Assembly (NCBI RefSeq): GCF_014647595.1
Contig: NZ_BMPM01000009.1
Location: forward strand, 62,001 to 126,000
DNA from: Paenarthrobacter histidinolovorans
Lineage (GTDB): Bacteria; Actinomycetota; Actinomycetes; Actinomycetales; Micrococcaceae
Reading direction: 5' to 3'
Length of the DNA: 64,000 nucleotides
Within the stretch, counting starts at the first letter, position 1. Every line of letters begins with the position of its first letter. Below are positions 39,936 to 49,560 of the stretch, in pieces. Below the pieces are notes generated by a model that made no database searches, was not told the DNA's origin, and saw nothing but the letters and a program-made list of their open reading frames with translations. Both the position numbers and the translations under genes were made by a program.

Positions 39936-40421
39936 ATGGCAACGGTGAACAAGTCAATTGACGTGGACGTGCCCGTGTCCGTCGCGTACAACCAATGGAC
40001 TCAGTTCGAGTCGTTCCCGGAATTCATGAACGGGGTGGAGTCCGTGGAGCAGATCGACGACACGGCCCTGCACTTTTCCACCAACGTGGGGGGCGTCAAA
40101 CGCGAATACAACGCCCAGATCATCGAGCAGGTTCCAGACGCATTGGTGAGCTGGACAAGCGTTGACGGCCCACGGAACTCGGGCACTGTGAGCTTCGTGC
40201 CCCTCGAAGATGCCCGCACCCGCGTCAATGTGGCCATCGACTGGGAGCCTGAAGGCCTCGCCGAAAAGGCCGGATCCGCGCTGGGCGTGGACGAACTGCG
40301 GGTGGGTGCCGACCTGGACAAGTTCAAGAAGTTCATGGAAGCTCAAGGACACGAGTCCGGCGCTTGGCGCGGGACAGTGTCCGGAGGCGATGTGGACGAC
40401 GCAGGCGGAGCACTCCTGTAA
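39936..40421 (+). CDS. SRPBCC/cyclase-dehydratase family protein
   Basis: A 161-residue START-like hydrophobic-pocket protein. SIDVDVPVSVAYNQWTQFES (about residues 7-26) and FMNGVESVEQID are the family-typical N-terminal strands and helix, and the C-terminal helix begins VGADLDKFKKFMEAQG. Such proteins bind small lipophilic ligands or act as stress-induced coenzyme-type chaperones. ATG 39936 follows GAAGGAG. Confidence 0.88.
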   Translation: MATVNKSIDVDVPVSVAYNQWTQFESFPEFMNGVESVEQIDDTALHFSTNVGGVKREYNAQIIEQVPDALVSWTSVDGPRNSGTVSFVPLEDARTRVNVAIDWEPEGLAEKAGSALGVDELRVGADLDKFKKFMEAQGHESGAWRGTVSGGDVDDAGGALL

Positions 40422-40433
40422 GTTTTGGCTTCA

Positions 40434-40470
40434 CGCGAGGGCCGCCCGTATCCACGGGCCGGCCCTCGCG
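40434..40470 (+). terminator. GC-rich terminator hairpin
   Basis: CGCGAGGGCCG (40434-40444) pairs with CGGCCCTCGCG (40460-40470), with an inner CCCGT/ACGGG stem. It ends the SRPBCC gene; no T run. Confidence 0.7.
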
Positions 40471-40509
40471 GCATACTTGGAGTAACCGTGAAGGGGAGTA
40501 TTGAAGGCC

Positions 40510-42045
40510 ATGGCAACGTCCAGCAGCGTAGAGGCAGAACAGAAATTCGACGCACTGGAGTCCACGCCGCTTCCGAAGCTGGACGCCATCGACGGCGTGG
40601 GCAGAGTCGGTGACCCGGTAAGCCACACGTTGGAAGCCACCTACTTCGACACCAGCCAGCTTTCCCTGGCACGCCACGGAATCACCCTCCGCCGCCGCAC
40701 CGGAGGACACGACGCCGGCTGGCACCTCAAACTGCCGCTCGGCCCCGGCAAACGGACCGAAATCCATGCTCCTTTGGGCAGCGCAGATACCGTTCCGGTG
40801 GAGCTCCTGGACAGGGTGCTTGCCTACACGCGGGCGCATGCCGTCCTGGCAGTGGCCACCCTGCACACGGATCGTGTGAGCTACGCCTTGTACGGAAACC
40901 AGGGCGGGCGTTTGGCCGACTTCGTGGACGACCGAGTCCAGGCCCAGGTAACTGTGGGGGACGGCCGCCGGCTCGAATGGCGGGAATGGGAGGTGGAACT
41001 GGCGGCCTCCGACGGAACCGGTGACGGCCTGTTGGCTACCCTGACCCGCCAGCTGTCCGCTGCGGGTGCCACTCCCAGCCGCCGAAGCTCCAAACTGGCC
41101 ACCGCGCTGGGCGGCGAATGGCCGGCCCCCGGAAATGCCGGCCGGAAACCGGACACCACCAAAGGCGCAGGCAAGAAAAGGGCAGCGGACCCCATACTCA
41201 GCTACCTGCAGACGCAGCTCACCGGCCTGTTTCTCCAGGACGCCCACGTGCGGCTGGGCCGTGACGATTCGGTTCACCAGCTGCGGGCCTACACCCGGCG
41301 GATACGTTCTGTGCTGCACAGTTATCGTCCGCTGTTCGCCGCCGGGCCCATTGATGACCTTGAACGCGGGCTGAAGTCCCTTGCGGAGACCCTGGGGCGG
41401 TACCGCGACACCGAAGTCCTGCATGCGCGCCTCCGGAATGCCCTTGATGAGCTGCCTGACCACGTGATCCTGGGCCCACTCCACGACGAGCTTGAACAGC
41501 GGATGGTGCTCCGGGCCGATACCGCCATGGCCGGCATCCGGACCCGTCTGACCAGCCCGGCATACTTCCGCCTCCTCGACGACCTCGAAGCATTCATCGA
41601 GTCGCCTTCCCTGACGACGAAGGGAAGCGCACCGGCAAGGAAGACTACCGCGAAGCTCGTCAACAAAGCCGTGAAGCGGCTGCGTAAACGCCACGACGCG
41701 GCGGTGGCCGCCGCCGTCGGGCACTCACGCGACGAAGCCCTGCACCGCGTACGCAAGTCAGCCAAGAAGCTGCGTTTCGCAGCGGCGGCCGCAGAACGCG
41801 TCCACGGCAGGCGTGCCGCGAAGCTTGGCAAGGCTGCGCACAAAATCCAATCCATCCTGGGCACCCATCAGGACAGCGTGTTGGTGCGCGAAGAGTTGCT
41901 GGCCCTTGGTTCGACGGCCGGACTTGGCAGCGCAGCCTTCACCTACGGCGTGCTGCATGCCCGGGAATCCGCCGTTTCAGACGCCACGGAACGCAAGTAC
42001 CTGAAGGGCAGCGCCACGGCGTTGAAGCTGCTTACCGGGAAGTAG
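40510..42045 (+). CDS. CYTH-CHAD domain protein
   Basis: A 511-residue two-domain protein. Residues 1-200 are a CYTH (triphosphate tunnel) domain with the VEAEQKFDALE signature (EXEXK-type, about residues 6-16) and an RRRTGGHDAGWHLKLP block. Residues 220-500 are a CHAD helical domain rich in conserved histidines and basic residues (DSVHQLRAYTRRIRSVL; DEALHRVRKSAKKLRF). CHAD binds polyphosphate, so it probably handles inorganic triphosphate or polyphosphate. ATG 40510 is preferred over TTG 40501. Confidence 0.94.
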   Translation: MATSSSVEAEQKFDALESTPLPKLDAIDGVGRVGDPVSHTLEATYFDTSQLSLARHGITLRRRTGGHDAGWHLKLPLGPGKRTEIHAPLGSADTVPVELLDRVLAYTRAHAVLAVATLHTDRVSYALYGNQGGRLADFVDDRVQAQVTVGDGRRLEWREWEVELAASDGTGDGLLATLTRQLSAAGATPSRRSSKLATALGGEWPAPGNAGRKPDTTKGAGKKRAADPILSYLQTQLTGLFLQDAHVRLGRDDSVHQLRAYTRRIRSVLHSYRPLFAAGPIDDLERGLKSLAETLGRYRDTEVLHARLRNALDELPDHVILGPLHDELEQRMVLRADTAMAGIRTRLTSPAYFRLLDDLEAFIESPSLTTKGSAPARKTTAKLVNKAVKRLRKRHDAAVAAAVGHSRDEALHRVRKSAKKLRFAAAAAERVHGRRAAKLGKAAHKIQSILGTHQDSVLVREELLALGSTAGLGSAAFTYGVLHARESAVSDATERKYLKGSATALKLLTGK

Positions 42046-42130
42046 GGAGACTGCGCGGATTCCCTCTAGTTGCCCACAGCAACCAGACGTAAACTGGCCT
42101 TCGGTTTCACTTCGAAAGCTCGGAGACAGC

Positions 42131-43864
42131 ATGCTCTGGAAGGTACTGGTTCGCTTCCTGCGGCCGCATCAGCGACTGCTGGTGGGCGTCGTCATTTTTC
42201 AGTTGGCGCAGTCGATTGCGTCCCTATACCTGCCGACGCTCAATGCCGACATCATCGATAACGGCGTAGCAGCCGGGGACACCGACTACATTCTGCGCAT
42301 GGGCGGCCTGATGCTGCTGATTACGCTTCTGCAGATCTCCTGTTCCGTGGTTGCCGTGTACTTCGGCGCCAAGGCGGCCATGGGTATGGGCCGCGATGTC
42401 CGCGATGCCATCTTCAGCCGGGTAGGCGAATTCTCGGAACAGGAAGTCACCAGGTTTGGTGCTCCATCCTTGATCACCCGGTCCACCAACGATGTCCAGC
42501 AAGTGCAGCAGCTGGTCCTCATGTCCTGCACGCTCATGGTCGCGGCGCCGATGCTGAGCATCGGCGGCGTGATCATGGCCGTGCGACAGGACGCGCAACT
42601 GTCCTGGCTGATTGCCGTGTGCGTGCCCGTGCTGTTGGTTGCCGTCGGGCTGATCGTGACGCGCATGGTGCCGCTGTTCCGCAAAATGCAGGTCCGGATC
42701 GACGCCGTGAACAGGGTGCTGCGCGAGCAGCTCACCGGCATCCGGGTGGTGCGGGCGTTCGTTCGTGAAGACATGGAAGTGTCCCGCTTCGGCAAAGCGA
42801 ACGACGACGTCACCGACGTCGCGCTGCGGGCCGGCCGTTTGATGGCGCTCATGTTCCCTGTGGTCATGCTGGTCATGAATGTCTCCAGCGTGGCGGTGAT
42901 CTGGTTCGGCTCCTTCCGGATCGAGGACGGCTCCATGCAAGTGGGCACCCTGATCGCGTTCCTGAGCTACCTTATGCAGATCCTCATGTCCGTCATGATG
43001 GCCACGTTCATGGCAGTGATGATCCCGCGCGCGTCGGTTTCCGCCGACCGCATCGGCGAGGTGCTGGAGACCGACTCAAGTGTCCGGCCGCCGTCGAACC
43101 CTGTTACTGGCGGCATCCGCCGCGGCGAGTTGGAAATGCGCGACGTCGGATTCGCCTACCCGGGTGCCGAACGGCCTGTGCTGAGTGGGCTGACATTCAC
43201 TGCCCGGGCGGGCGAGACCACTGCGATCATCGGCAGCACCGGAGCCGGGAAGACCACGTTGGTGAACCTCATGCCGAGGCTGTTCGACGCCACGTCCGGG
43301 TCCGTCCGAATGGACGGCGTGGATGTCCGCGATCTCCACCCGGACCTGCTATGGGGCCACATTGGCTTGGTTCCGCAGAGGCCGTACCTGTTCTCCGGCA
43401 CGGTCCGCAGCAACCTGCAATACGGCAAACCGGACGCCACCGAGGACGAACTGTGGCAAGCGCTGCGCGTGGCCCAGGCGGACGACTTCGTCCGCGGCAT
43501 GGAAGGGGGCCTGGATGCGGCCATCTCCCAGGGCGGCACCAACGTTTCCGGCGGGCAGCGTCAACGGCTCGCCATTGCGCGGGCCTTGGTGAAGCAGCCG
43601 GAGCTCTACATCTTTGATGACTCCTTCTCATCCTTGGATACCGCCACCGACGCCAGGCTCCGGCAGGCCCTCAAACGCCATACCAACGGTGCCACCTTGG
43701 TGATCATCGCCCAGCGCGTGTCCAGCATCGCCGACGCAGACCGGATCCTGGTCCTCGACGACGGCAGGATCGTTGGGCAGGGAACGCACGAAGAATTGTT
43801 GGAGACATCCGAAACATACAGGGAAATCGTCTCGTCCCAGCTGGCAGCGGAGGAGGCAGCATGA
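42131..43864 (+). CDS. ABC exporter half-transporter with degenerate catalytic site
   Basis: A 577-residue half-transporter: six-helix exporter domain (residues 10-320) then an ATPase domain. Walker A is GSTGAGKTTL (about 366-375) and the signature NVSGGQRQRLAIARAL. Walker B reads LYIFDDSF, so the catalytic glutamate is an aspartate. This is typical of the degenerate-site partner in heterodimeric exporters such as TM287/288 or BmrCD. ATG 42131 has GGAGA upstream; its stop overlaps the partner gene by ATGA. Confidence 0.94.
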   Translation: MLWKVLVRFLRPHQRLLVGVVIFQLAQSIASLYLPTLNADIIDNGVAAGDTDYILRMGGLMLLITLLQISCSVVAVYFGAKAAMGMGRDVRDAIFSRVGEFSEQEVTRFGAPSLITRSTNDVQQVQQLVLMSCTLMVAAPMLSIGGVIMAVRQDAQLSWLIAVCVPVLLVAVGLIVTRMVPLFRKMQVRIDAVNRVLREQLTGIRVVRAFVREDMEVSRFGKANDDVTDVALRAGRLMALMFPVVMLVMNVSSVAVIWFGSFRIEDGSMQVGTLIAFLSYLMQILMSVMMATFMAVMIPRASVSADRIGEVLETDSSVRPPSNPVTGGIRRGELEMRDVGFAYPGAERPVLSGLTFTARAGETTAIIGSTGAGKTTLVNLMPRLFDATSGSVRMDGVDVRDLHPDLLWGHIGLVPQRPYLFSGTVRSNLQYGKPDATEDELWQALRVAQADDFVRGMEGGLDAAISQGGTNVSGGQRQRLAIARALVKQPELYIFDDSFSSLDTATDARLRQALKRHTNGATLVIIAQRVSSIADADRILVLDDGRIVGQGTHEELLETSETYREIVSSQLAAEEAA

Positions 43865-45834
43865 GCACGTCCACTGCTACAGCCGGCGGTCGTGGCCCCC
43901 AGCGCCCGGGAATGGGCCCGGGCCGGGGAGGCCCTTTCGCTGGAATGAACATCCCGGCAGAGAAAGCCTCCAACTTCAAGGCTTCGGCCCGCAGGCTCCT
44001 GGGGACCCTGCAGCCGGAAAGGCTCTGGCTGGCCCTGGTGCTGGTCTTCGCCGTGGCCAGTGTTGCGCTGTCCGTAATCGGTCCCCGGTTGTTGGGTGAA
44101 GGGACCAACCTGATCTTCGCAGGGATCGTGTCCAAGCAGCTGCCCGCCGGGGTGTCCAAAGAGCAGGTCATCGCGGGCCTGCGGGCCTCAGGCGAGAACA
44201 GCAAAGCCGACATGCTGGGCGCCATGAACCTCACGCCCGGCGTCGGAATCGACTTTGCCGCCCTGTCCTCGGTGCTGCTGTGGGCATTGGCCCTGTACGT
44301 CCTTGCTTCAGCCTTCGGGTGGATGCAGGCCTACGTCCTCAACGGGGTGGTCCAGCGGACCGTGTACCGCCTCCGCCAGCGCATCGAGGCCAAAATCCAC
44401 CGACTGCCCCTGCGCTACTTCGATTCCATCCAGCGCGGTGAACTGCTGAGCCGGGTAACCAACGATGTCGATAACATTTCCCAAAGCCTGCAACAGTCCA
44501 TCAGCCAGGTGGTCTCCTCCCTGCTGACCGTACTGGGCGTGCTGGTAATGATGTTCCTGCTCTCGCCCCTGCTGGCACTGATCGCCTTGGTCACCATTCC
44601 GCTGACGCTGGGGACCACGTTGCTTATTGCCAAGAGGTCGCAGAAGCTGTTCGTGGCCCAATGGAAGAACACCGGTGAGCTCAACGGCCAGATCGAAGAG
44701 ACCTACACCGGGCACGCCCTGGTGAAGGTCTTCGGTCGGCAGAACGAGGTCCAGGAGAAGTTCCGCGCCAAGAACACTGAGCTGTATCAGGCAAGCTTCG
44801 GAGCACAGTTCGTCAGCGGTCTGATCATGCCGGCCATGACCTTCATCGGAAACCTGGTGTACGTGGGCATTGCCGTAGTTGGCGGTCTGCAGGTGGCCGC
44901 CGGTTCCATGCAGTTGGGCGATGTGCAGGCGTTCATCCAGTACTCGCGGCAATTCACCATGCCTCTGGCGCAGCTCGGATCCATGGCGAACATGCTGCAA
45001 TCCGGTGTTGCCTCCGCCGAGCGTGTGTTCGACCTCCTGGACGAGGAAGAAGAGTCACCCGAACCCGCTCCTTCCGGTGCCCCGGCCGGGCGTGGACGCC
45101 TGGTGTTCGATAACGTCTCCTTCCGCTACTCCCCGGACAAGCCCCTGATCACCGACCTCAGCCTGGTGGCAGAACCCGGCCAGAGCATCGCAATCGTGGG
45201 TCCCACGGGTGCCGGCAAAACCACCCTGGTGAACCTGATGATGCGCTTCTATGAGCTGGACTCCGGGCGGATAACGCTCGACGGCGTGGACATCGCCTCC
45301 ATCTCGCGGCAGGAGTTGCGCTCGCGGATGGGCATGGTCCTCCAGGACACGTGGCTTTTCGGCGGCACCATCCGGGACAACATCGCCTATGGCCGGCCTT
45401 TGGCTTCGGAGGCGGAGATCATGGAGGCCGCACAGGCTACCTATGTAGACAGGTTCGTGCGTTCGCTGCCCGAGGGCTACGACACCGTACTCGACGACGA
45501 AGGCGGCAATGTCTCAGCCGGGGAGAAGCAACTGCTGACCATCGCCAGGGCCTTCCTGTCCCGGCCTTCGGTGTTGATCCTGGACGAAGCCACAAGCTCC
45601 GTGGATACCCGGACCGAGGTGCTGGTGCAGAAAGCCATGAACGCGCTCCGCTCGGACCGGACGAGCTTCGTGATTGCCCACCGGCTCTCCACCATCCGCG
45701 ACGCCGACCTGATCCTGGTGATGGAGGACGGGCAGATCGTGGAGCAGGGGAATCACGCGGAGCTGCTTTCAGCTGGCGGGGCGTATGCCCGGCTGTACGA
45801 GGCACAGTTCGCGGCGCCGGTGGCGGAGGCCTGA
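43861..45834 (+). CDS. ABC exporter half-transporter, catalytic partner
   Basis: A 657-residue half-transporter. An additional N-terminal stretch of about 45 residues (Gly/Pro/Arg-rich) precedes the six-helix domain, and TM1-TM2 contains a long insert (about residues 80-120). Walker A is GPTGAGKTTL, Walker B is VLILDEATSSVD with the proper glutamate, while the signature is NVSAGEKQLLTIARAF rather than LSGGQ. Combined with the upstream protein it makes one canonical and one degenerate ATP site. The substrate, a drug or lipid, is unknown. Confidence 0.94.
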   Translation: MSTSTATAGGRGPQRPGMGPGRGGPFAGMNIPAEKASNFKASARRLLGTLQPERLWLALVLVFAVASVALSVIGPRLLGEGTNLIFAGIVSKQLPAGVSKEQVIAGLRASGENSKADMLGAMNLTPGVGIDFAALSSVLLWALALYVLASAFGWMQAYVLNGVVQRTVYRLRQRIEAKIHRLPLRYFDSIQRGELLSRVTNDVDNISQSLQQSISQVVSSLLTVLGVLVMMFLLSPLLALIALVTIPLTLGTTLLIAKRSQKLFVAQWKNTGELNGQIEETYTGHALVKVFGRQNEVQEKFRAKNTELYQASFGAQFVSGLIMPAMTFIGNLVYVGIAVVGGLQVAAGSMQLGDVQAFIQYSRQFTMPLAQLGSMANMLQSGVASAERVFDLLDEEEESPEPAPSGAPAGRGRLVFDNVSFRYSPDKPLITDLSLVAEPGQSIAIVGPTGAGKTTLVNLMMRFYELDSGRITLDGVDIASISRQELRSRMGMVLQDTWLFGGTIRDNIAYGRPLASEAEIMEAAQATYVDRFVRSLPEGYDTVLDDEGGNVSAGEKQLLTIARAFLSRPSVLILDEATSSVDTRTEVLVQKAMNALRSDRTSFVIAHRLSTIRDADLILVMEDGQIVEQGNHAELLSAGGAYARLYEAQFAAPVAEA

Positions 45835-46001
45835 ACCCCTGGTTTGTTCGGAGGCTTCGGGAACGACGGCGGGCCTGATTTCCTGGGAGGTACCTTCACC
45901 ACCCTCTTTGAACTCCGGAACGCCATATTTCAACCCTATTCGGTTGTTTTCGGATCAAGCTGCGGCCAAAGTGGGTGGGGAAGGCCACGCGCACGTGCCT
46001 A

Positions 46002-46571
46002 CTACGGTAACCGCGACGGCCGGAGCACGTTCGGTTCGCCCGCCTTGCCGGGGTCGAGCGGCACCGGGCTGGATAACACAGCTGGTCCGCGATGGAGCAA
46101 TCCGCCAGAGATCACCTGGCACCGCACGCCGCCACGTCCGCGCATCGCCTTGTGGGCACCCGGAGCGAGCATTTCATCCATCCACGCACAGGGGTGAGCG
46201 GGCCGGCCGGCCTTCAGCCGCACCACATCTCCGCCTGACTCCAGCGTGAACTCGTGGCCAAGCAAAGGAGCCAGTTCCACTCCCCGCAGCACGACGTTCC
46301 GGCGCGTCAGCAGTGGATCGAAAGGCCCGGCGTCGAGCTCCGCGGCGATGGCTTCCAGCGCCTCAACGGCGAACACCGTCACTGCGGCGTCCATATGGGC
46401 GGCCTTGCCGAAGAACCTGTCCCCAACAATTCCTTTGCCGGCAACCAGCTCGGCTTGATCGGCATCGGTTGTTGGAACATCGGCGGCACCTTCGCGCGCG
46501 CGGCCAAAGTAGGCGTGCGCCGGCGACACTAAAAGGTGCAGCACTTCGACGTCGTACCTGTAGTCAGTCAT
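46002..46571 (-). CDS. MOSC domain protein
   Basis: A 189-residue MOSC-type protein (molybdenum cofactor sulfurase C-terminal fold). GKGIVGDRFFGK (about residues 44-55) and RRNVVLRGVEL (about 88-98) are the usual MOSC strands, and HPCAWMDEM has the conserved cysteine that carries or transfers sulfur. ATG 46571. It stands alone; Mo-enzyme partners are not nearby. The C-terminal 40 residues are Pro/Arg-rich and may be extra. Confidence 0.9.
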   Translation of the reverse strand: MTDYRYDVEVLHLLVSPAHAYFGRAREGAADVPTTDADQAELVAGKGIVGDRFFGKAAHMDAAVTVFAVEALEAIAAELDAGPFDPLLTRRNVVLRGVELAPLLGHEFTLESGGDVVRLKAGRPAHPCAWMDEMLAPGAHKAMRGRGGVRCQVISGGLLHRGPAVLSSPVPLDPGKAGEPNVLRPSRLP

Positions 46572-46673
46572 GCCTCAACGCTAGCCCGGGTTGGCCGGGA
46601 GCGCAGGGGTGCGCCGGGTCGCTGTGTGTCCCAGGCCGCAGCGCCTCGGGCGCAGCAGGGATAAGGTGGCACG

Positions 46674-47453
46674 GTGAACTTTGCCGAAGCCTCCGACGGC
46701 GCTGAACTTGCCTGGACCGAGGCCGGCGAAGGTGAGCCCATGCTGCTCATCGCCGGACAGGCGACAGCCATGGATGGTTGGGGCCCGACGGCGGAACTTC
46801 TGTCCCGCTCTTGCCGCGTCATCCGCTTTGATCACCGGGGGATTGGCCGGAGTGGAAAGGGCGAAGCTGACCGCTACACCACACGCCTTCTTGCGCAGGA
46901 CGCTGCGGCCGTCCTCAGCGCTGCCGACGTGGATTCAGCACACGTGTACGGTCATTCGATGGGCGGGCGCATTGGGCAATGGCTGGCCATCGACTATCCG
47001 CGGAAAGTCCGGACCTTGATCCTGGCGGCAACGAGTGGCGGGAAATTGCCTGACAGCGCAGCCGGCCCGGACAAAACCGCGCTGGACGCCCTGGTCAGTG
47101 GCGACACTTCCCGCCTGGAGCCGCTCTTTTTCGACGCCGAATGGGTCCGGAACAATCCCGATGCGACGCACACTTTCTTCAGTTCCCGTGCGTCGGCGTG
47201 GGCCAAGGCGCGTCATTTCCGGGCCAGCCGGGAGCACGACGCCTGGAGCGAACTCGGCGGGATCACCGCTCCCACCCTGATCCTCCACGGCACCGAAGAC
47301 AGGCTGACTCCGTTGCCCAACGCCCTGCTGCTCCGCCAGCACATTGCCCGTTCGGTCCTCGTCCGGGTACCTGGTGCGGGACATGGGCTGCATCTGGACC
47401 ATCCGGAGACCATCGAGTGGATCCGGGAGTTCATTGAGCGCAGGAGCAGCTAG
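46674..47453 (+). CDS. Alpha/beta hydrolase
   Basis: A 259-residue alpha/beta-hydrolase. FDHRGIGRSGKGE is the first loop, the nucleophile elbow is VYGHSMGGRIGQW (GHSMG, about residues 92-96), the acid is expected in HGTEDRLTP (about 211-219) and the histidine in GAGHGLHLDHPE (about 238-249). GTG 46674 follows AAGGTGG. Similar to 3-oxoadipate-enol-lactonase-type enzymes, but substrate is not determined. Confidence 0.92.
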   Translation: MNFAEASDGAELAWTEAGEGEPMLLIAGQATAMDGWGPTAELLSRSCRVIRFDHRGIGRSGKGEADRYTTRLLAQDAAAVLSAADVDSAHVYGHSMGGRIGQWLAIDYPRKVRTLILAATSGGKLPDSAAGPDKTALDALVSGDTSRLEPLFFDAEWVRNNPDATHTFFSSRASAWAKARHFRASREHDAWSELGGITAPTLILHGTEDRLTPLPNALLLRQHIARSVLVRVPGAGHGLHLDHPETIEWIREFIERRSS

Positions 47454-47472
47454 GCGCAGGAGCAGCCAGGCC

Positions 47473-47988
47473 CTAGACGGATTCCCCGGCAAGCCTTTGT
47501 ACCAGTGCATCGACGATGGGCAGCTGCCCTTTGACGAGCTTGGTCCGGGCCAAGGTTTCCTCAAGCCACTGGGCGTCGTCGATCTCCGGGAAATCTTTGA
47601 TGGCGCCGGATCCCTTGGGCCATTCCATGGGAAAGGTGTTGCTGAGAATTTCCTCCGGCTGAAAGTCAGGGGCTTCCGCAGTGAACGCAGTAATGATCTT
47701 GCCCGAGGGCTGCCGGAATGTGCCCAACAACGCGTAGTCCACCAATGGAGGCGGAGTGCCGATTTCTTCTGTAAATTCACGTCGCGCGGCAACCAAGGCG
47801 TCTTCGTCGTCGGAGAATTCACCCTTGGGAATTGACCACGCATGCTGATCTTTCCTGGCCCAAAAGGGCCCACCCATGTGGGCTATCCATAGCTCCAATT
47901 GTCCGGCCGTGTTTCGCCGGTATAGGAGGATGCCTGCGCTGCGGATAGTGATGGTGCCTCCCGGGCCAAGGTGTTCAACAATCTTCAT
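47473..47988 (-). CDS. NUDIX hydrolase
   Basis: A 171-residue NUDIX enzyme. ITIRSAGILLYRR starts the fold; the NUDIX box is GEFSDDEDALVAARREFTEE plus IG (about residues 56-77), intact for catalysis. A tail resembling the diadenosine polyphosphate/MutT group (WSIPKGEF) is present. ATG 47988 is chosen; a TTG four codons upstream is also possible. Converges with the alpha/beta hydrolase. Confidence 0.9.
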   Translation of the reverse strand: MKIVEHLGPGGTITIRSAGILLYRRNTAGQLELWIAHMGGPFWARKDQHAWSIPKGEFSDDEDALVAARREFTEEIGTPPPLVDYALLGTFRQPSGKIITAFTAEAPDFQPEEILSNTFPMEWPKGSGAIKDFPEIDDAQWLEETLARTKLVKGQLPIVDALVQRLAGESV

Positions 47989-48189
47989 GAAACACTTCAA
48001 GGCTACGCCGCCAGGCACCGCCGTTATCCAATCGATGTTAATTCCTGAATCCTGGGTACCAATTTCGCTTCCCGCCAGGCCATGGCTACTCGATAATCGA
48101 GGAGTTGTACGTTCTCCGGGGGTGGAACGTATTGCGGCCAGCGGGACCAGCCGCTGGCATTCTGGGCGCATCAGCAGGAGGAAACAGTC

Positions 48190-49560
48190 ATGGCATTATC
48201 AGTGAGGCAACTGCCACGTGGGGGACGAAAAGCAATGGGGGTAGCTGTGATTGCGGCAGTTGCCTTATCCATGTTTGCGGGAACAGGGCCGGCGCATGCG
48301 GCGGACACAACACCCATGGCCGATGATCCCGGCCCGGTGGGGAGTTTTGCGTGGAAGGGGTTCAACTGGCAAAAGCGTTTCTGGGGTGGGGCACCCATGT
48401 ACAACGCGAGCTGGGATGCCAATAACGTCAGCAACCCGGATGCCAATGGATATGTAAAACTATCCCTCACCAATCCCACGGGGACTGCGCCCAAGGGTGC
48501 AGAGTTCCAGTCCACCCGTGAAGGTTTCGGCTATGGCACGTACAGCACCACTGTGGAGAAGGACGTCAGCTCGCTCCAAAAGGAAGTGGTGTGGGGCTGC
48601 CTTTTCACTTATGACCCCAATGCGGTGCCTGGCTACACCGAGATCGACCTCTGTGAAGCGTCAGCGTGGGGCGGGGGTGCCGCGTATGGCGAAAGCTGGC
48701 CGGTAACCCAGGGCCACGGGTACTGGTTCGATGCCACTTTGCCGCCGGGCCAAGGCAACAACACGGTCACTTTCGACGTCACGAGTGCGCCAATCCTCAC
48801 CCACCGTATGGTTTGGGAGCCGGGCAAGCTGACTTTTGAGACGTTTGCCGGGGAGGGCTATGACGGGCCGCTCCTGAAGAGGACAGTCCTGGAGGGTTCC
48901 AATGTTCCCACTCCCGCCAAGGAACAGATTCACTTCAACCTGTGGGTAACGGGCGGTGGAGGCGGAGACGCTGCACATGTTGCGCCGGAATCTGTCACCA
49001 TCAGGGATTTCTCCTTTGTCCCGGCGAACCAGCTCACCGGTCCGGTTCCGACCATCACCGGCACAGCAGCAGTGGGCTCAACGCTTACAGCCGTGCCGGG
49101 GACGTGGCCAGCCGGAACTTCCCTGACGTATCAATGGTTCAAGAACGGTACGGCAATTTCAGGAGCAACAGGACCCACCCGCGTCCTGGCAGCCGGGGAC
49201 CAGGGGGCCAGCCTGACAGTCCGGGTGACGGGAAGCCTGACGGGTTACGCCTCAGCCACCAAGGAGTCCGCCCCAACGGCGGCAGTGGTGGCCGGAACCT
49301 TGGTGGCTCCGACTCCGACCATCACGGGCACGCTCACGGTTGGTTCCACTCTGACTGCAAACCCCGGAACGTGGACTTCCGGTACAGCTCTGACGTACCA
49401 GTGGTACCGCTCCGGGGCGGTGATTGCCGGAGCGACGTCCAAGACCTACAAGCTTGTGAGCGCCGATCAGGCGGACACCATGAGCGTCCGGGTCACCGGA
49501 ACCAAAGCCGGCTACACCACGGTTTCCAAGGTTTCGGCAGGAACAGCGATCATTCCCTAG
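48190..49560 (+). CDS. Secreted GH16-like glycoside hydrolase with two Ig-like repeats
   Basis: A 456-residue secreted protein. The signal peptide is cut near GPAHA-AD (about residue 37). Residues 45-280 form a concanavalin-like domain with the catalytic GH16-type motif EIDLCE (about 154-159, ExDxxE). The C-terminal 175 residues contain two copies of an Ig-like repeat (PTITGTAAVGSTLTAVPGTW and PTITGTLTVGSTLTANPGTW). Likely cleaves or remodels a beta-glucan. AGGAGG precedes ATG 48190. The convergent GT2 gene suggests a link to exopolysaccharide turnover. Confidence 0.82.
   Translation: MALSVRQLPRGGRKAMGVAVIAAVALSMFAGTGPAHAADTTPMADDPGPVGSFAWKGFNWQKRFWGGAPMYNASWDANNVSNPDANGYVKLSLTNPTGTAPKGAEFQSTREGFGYGTYSTTVEKDVSSLQKEVVWGCLFTYDPNAVPGYTEIDLCEASAWGGGAAYGESWPVTQGHGYWFDATLPPGQGNNTVTFDVTSAPILTHRMVWEPGKLTFETFAGEGYDGPLLKRTVLEGSNVPTPAKEQIHFNLWVTGGGGGDAAHVAPESVTIRDFSFVPANQLTGPVPTITGTAAVGSTLTAVPGTWPAGTSLTYQWFKNGTAISGATGPTRVLAAGDQGASLTVRVTGSLTGYASATKESAPTAAVVAGTLVAPTPTITGTLTVGSTLTANPGTWTSGTALTYQWYRSGAVIAGATSKTYKLVSADQADTMSVRVTGTKAGYTTVSKVSAGTAIIP

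Noticed and set aside
40333..41724. 463-residue minus-strand frame
   Set aside because: Antisense of the CYTH-CHAD gene, which has intact catalytic and histidine motifs.
45835..46001. Possible small gene after the ABC exporter (plus strand from about 45844)
   Set aside because: Starts with a TTG without ribosome site, runs through the convergent MOSC gene and shows no recognisable sequence.
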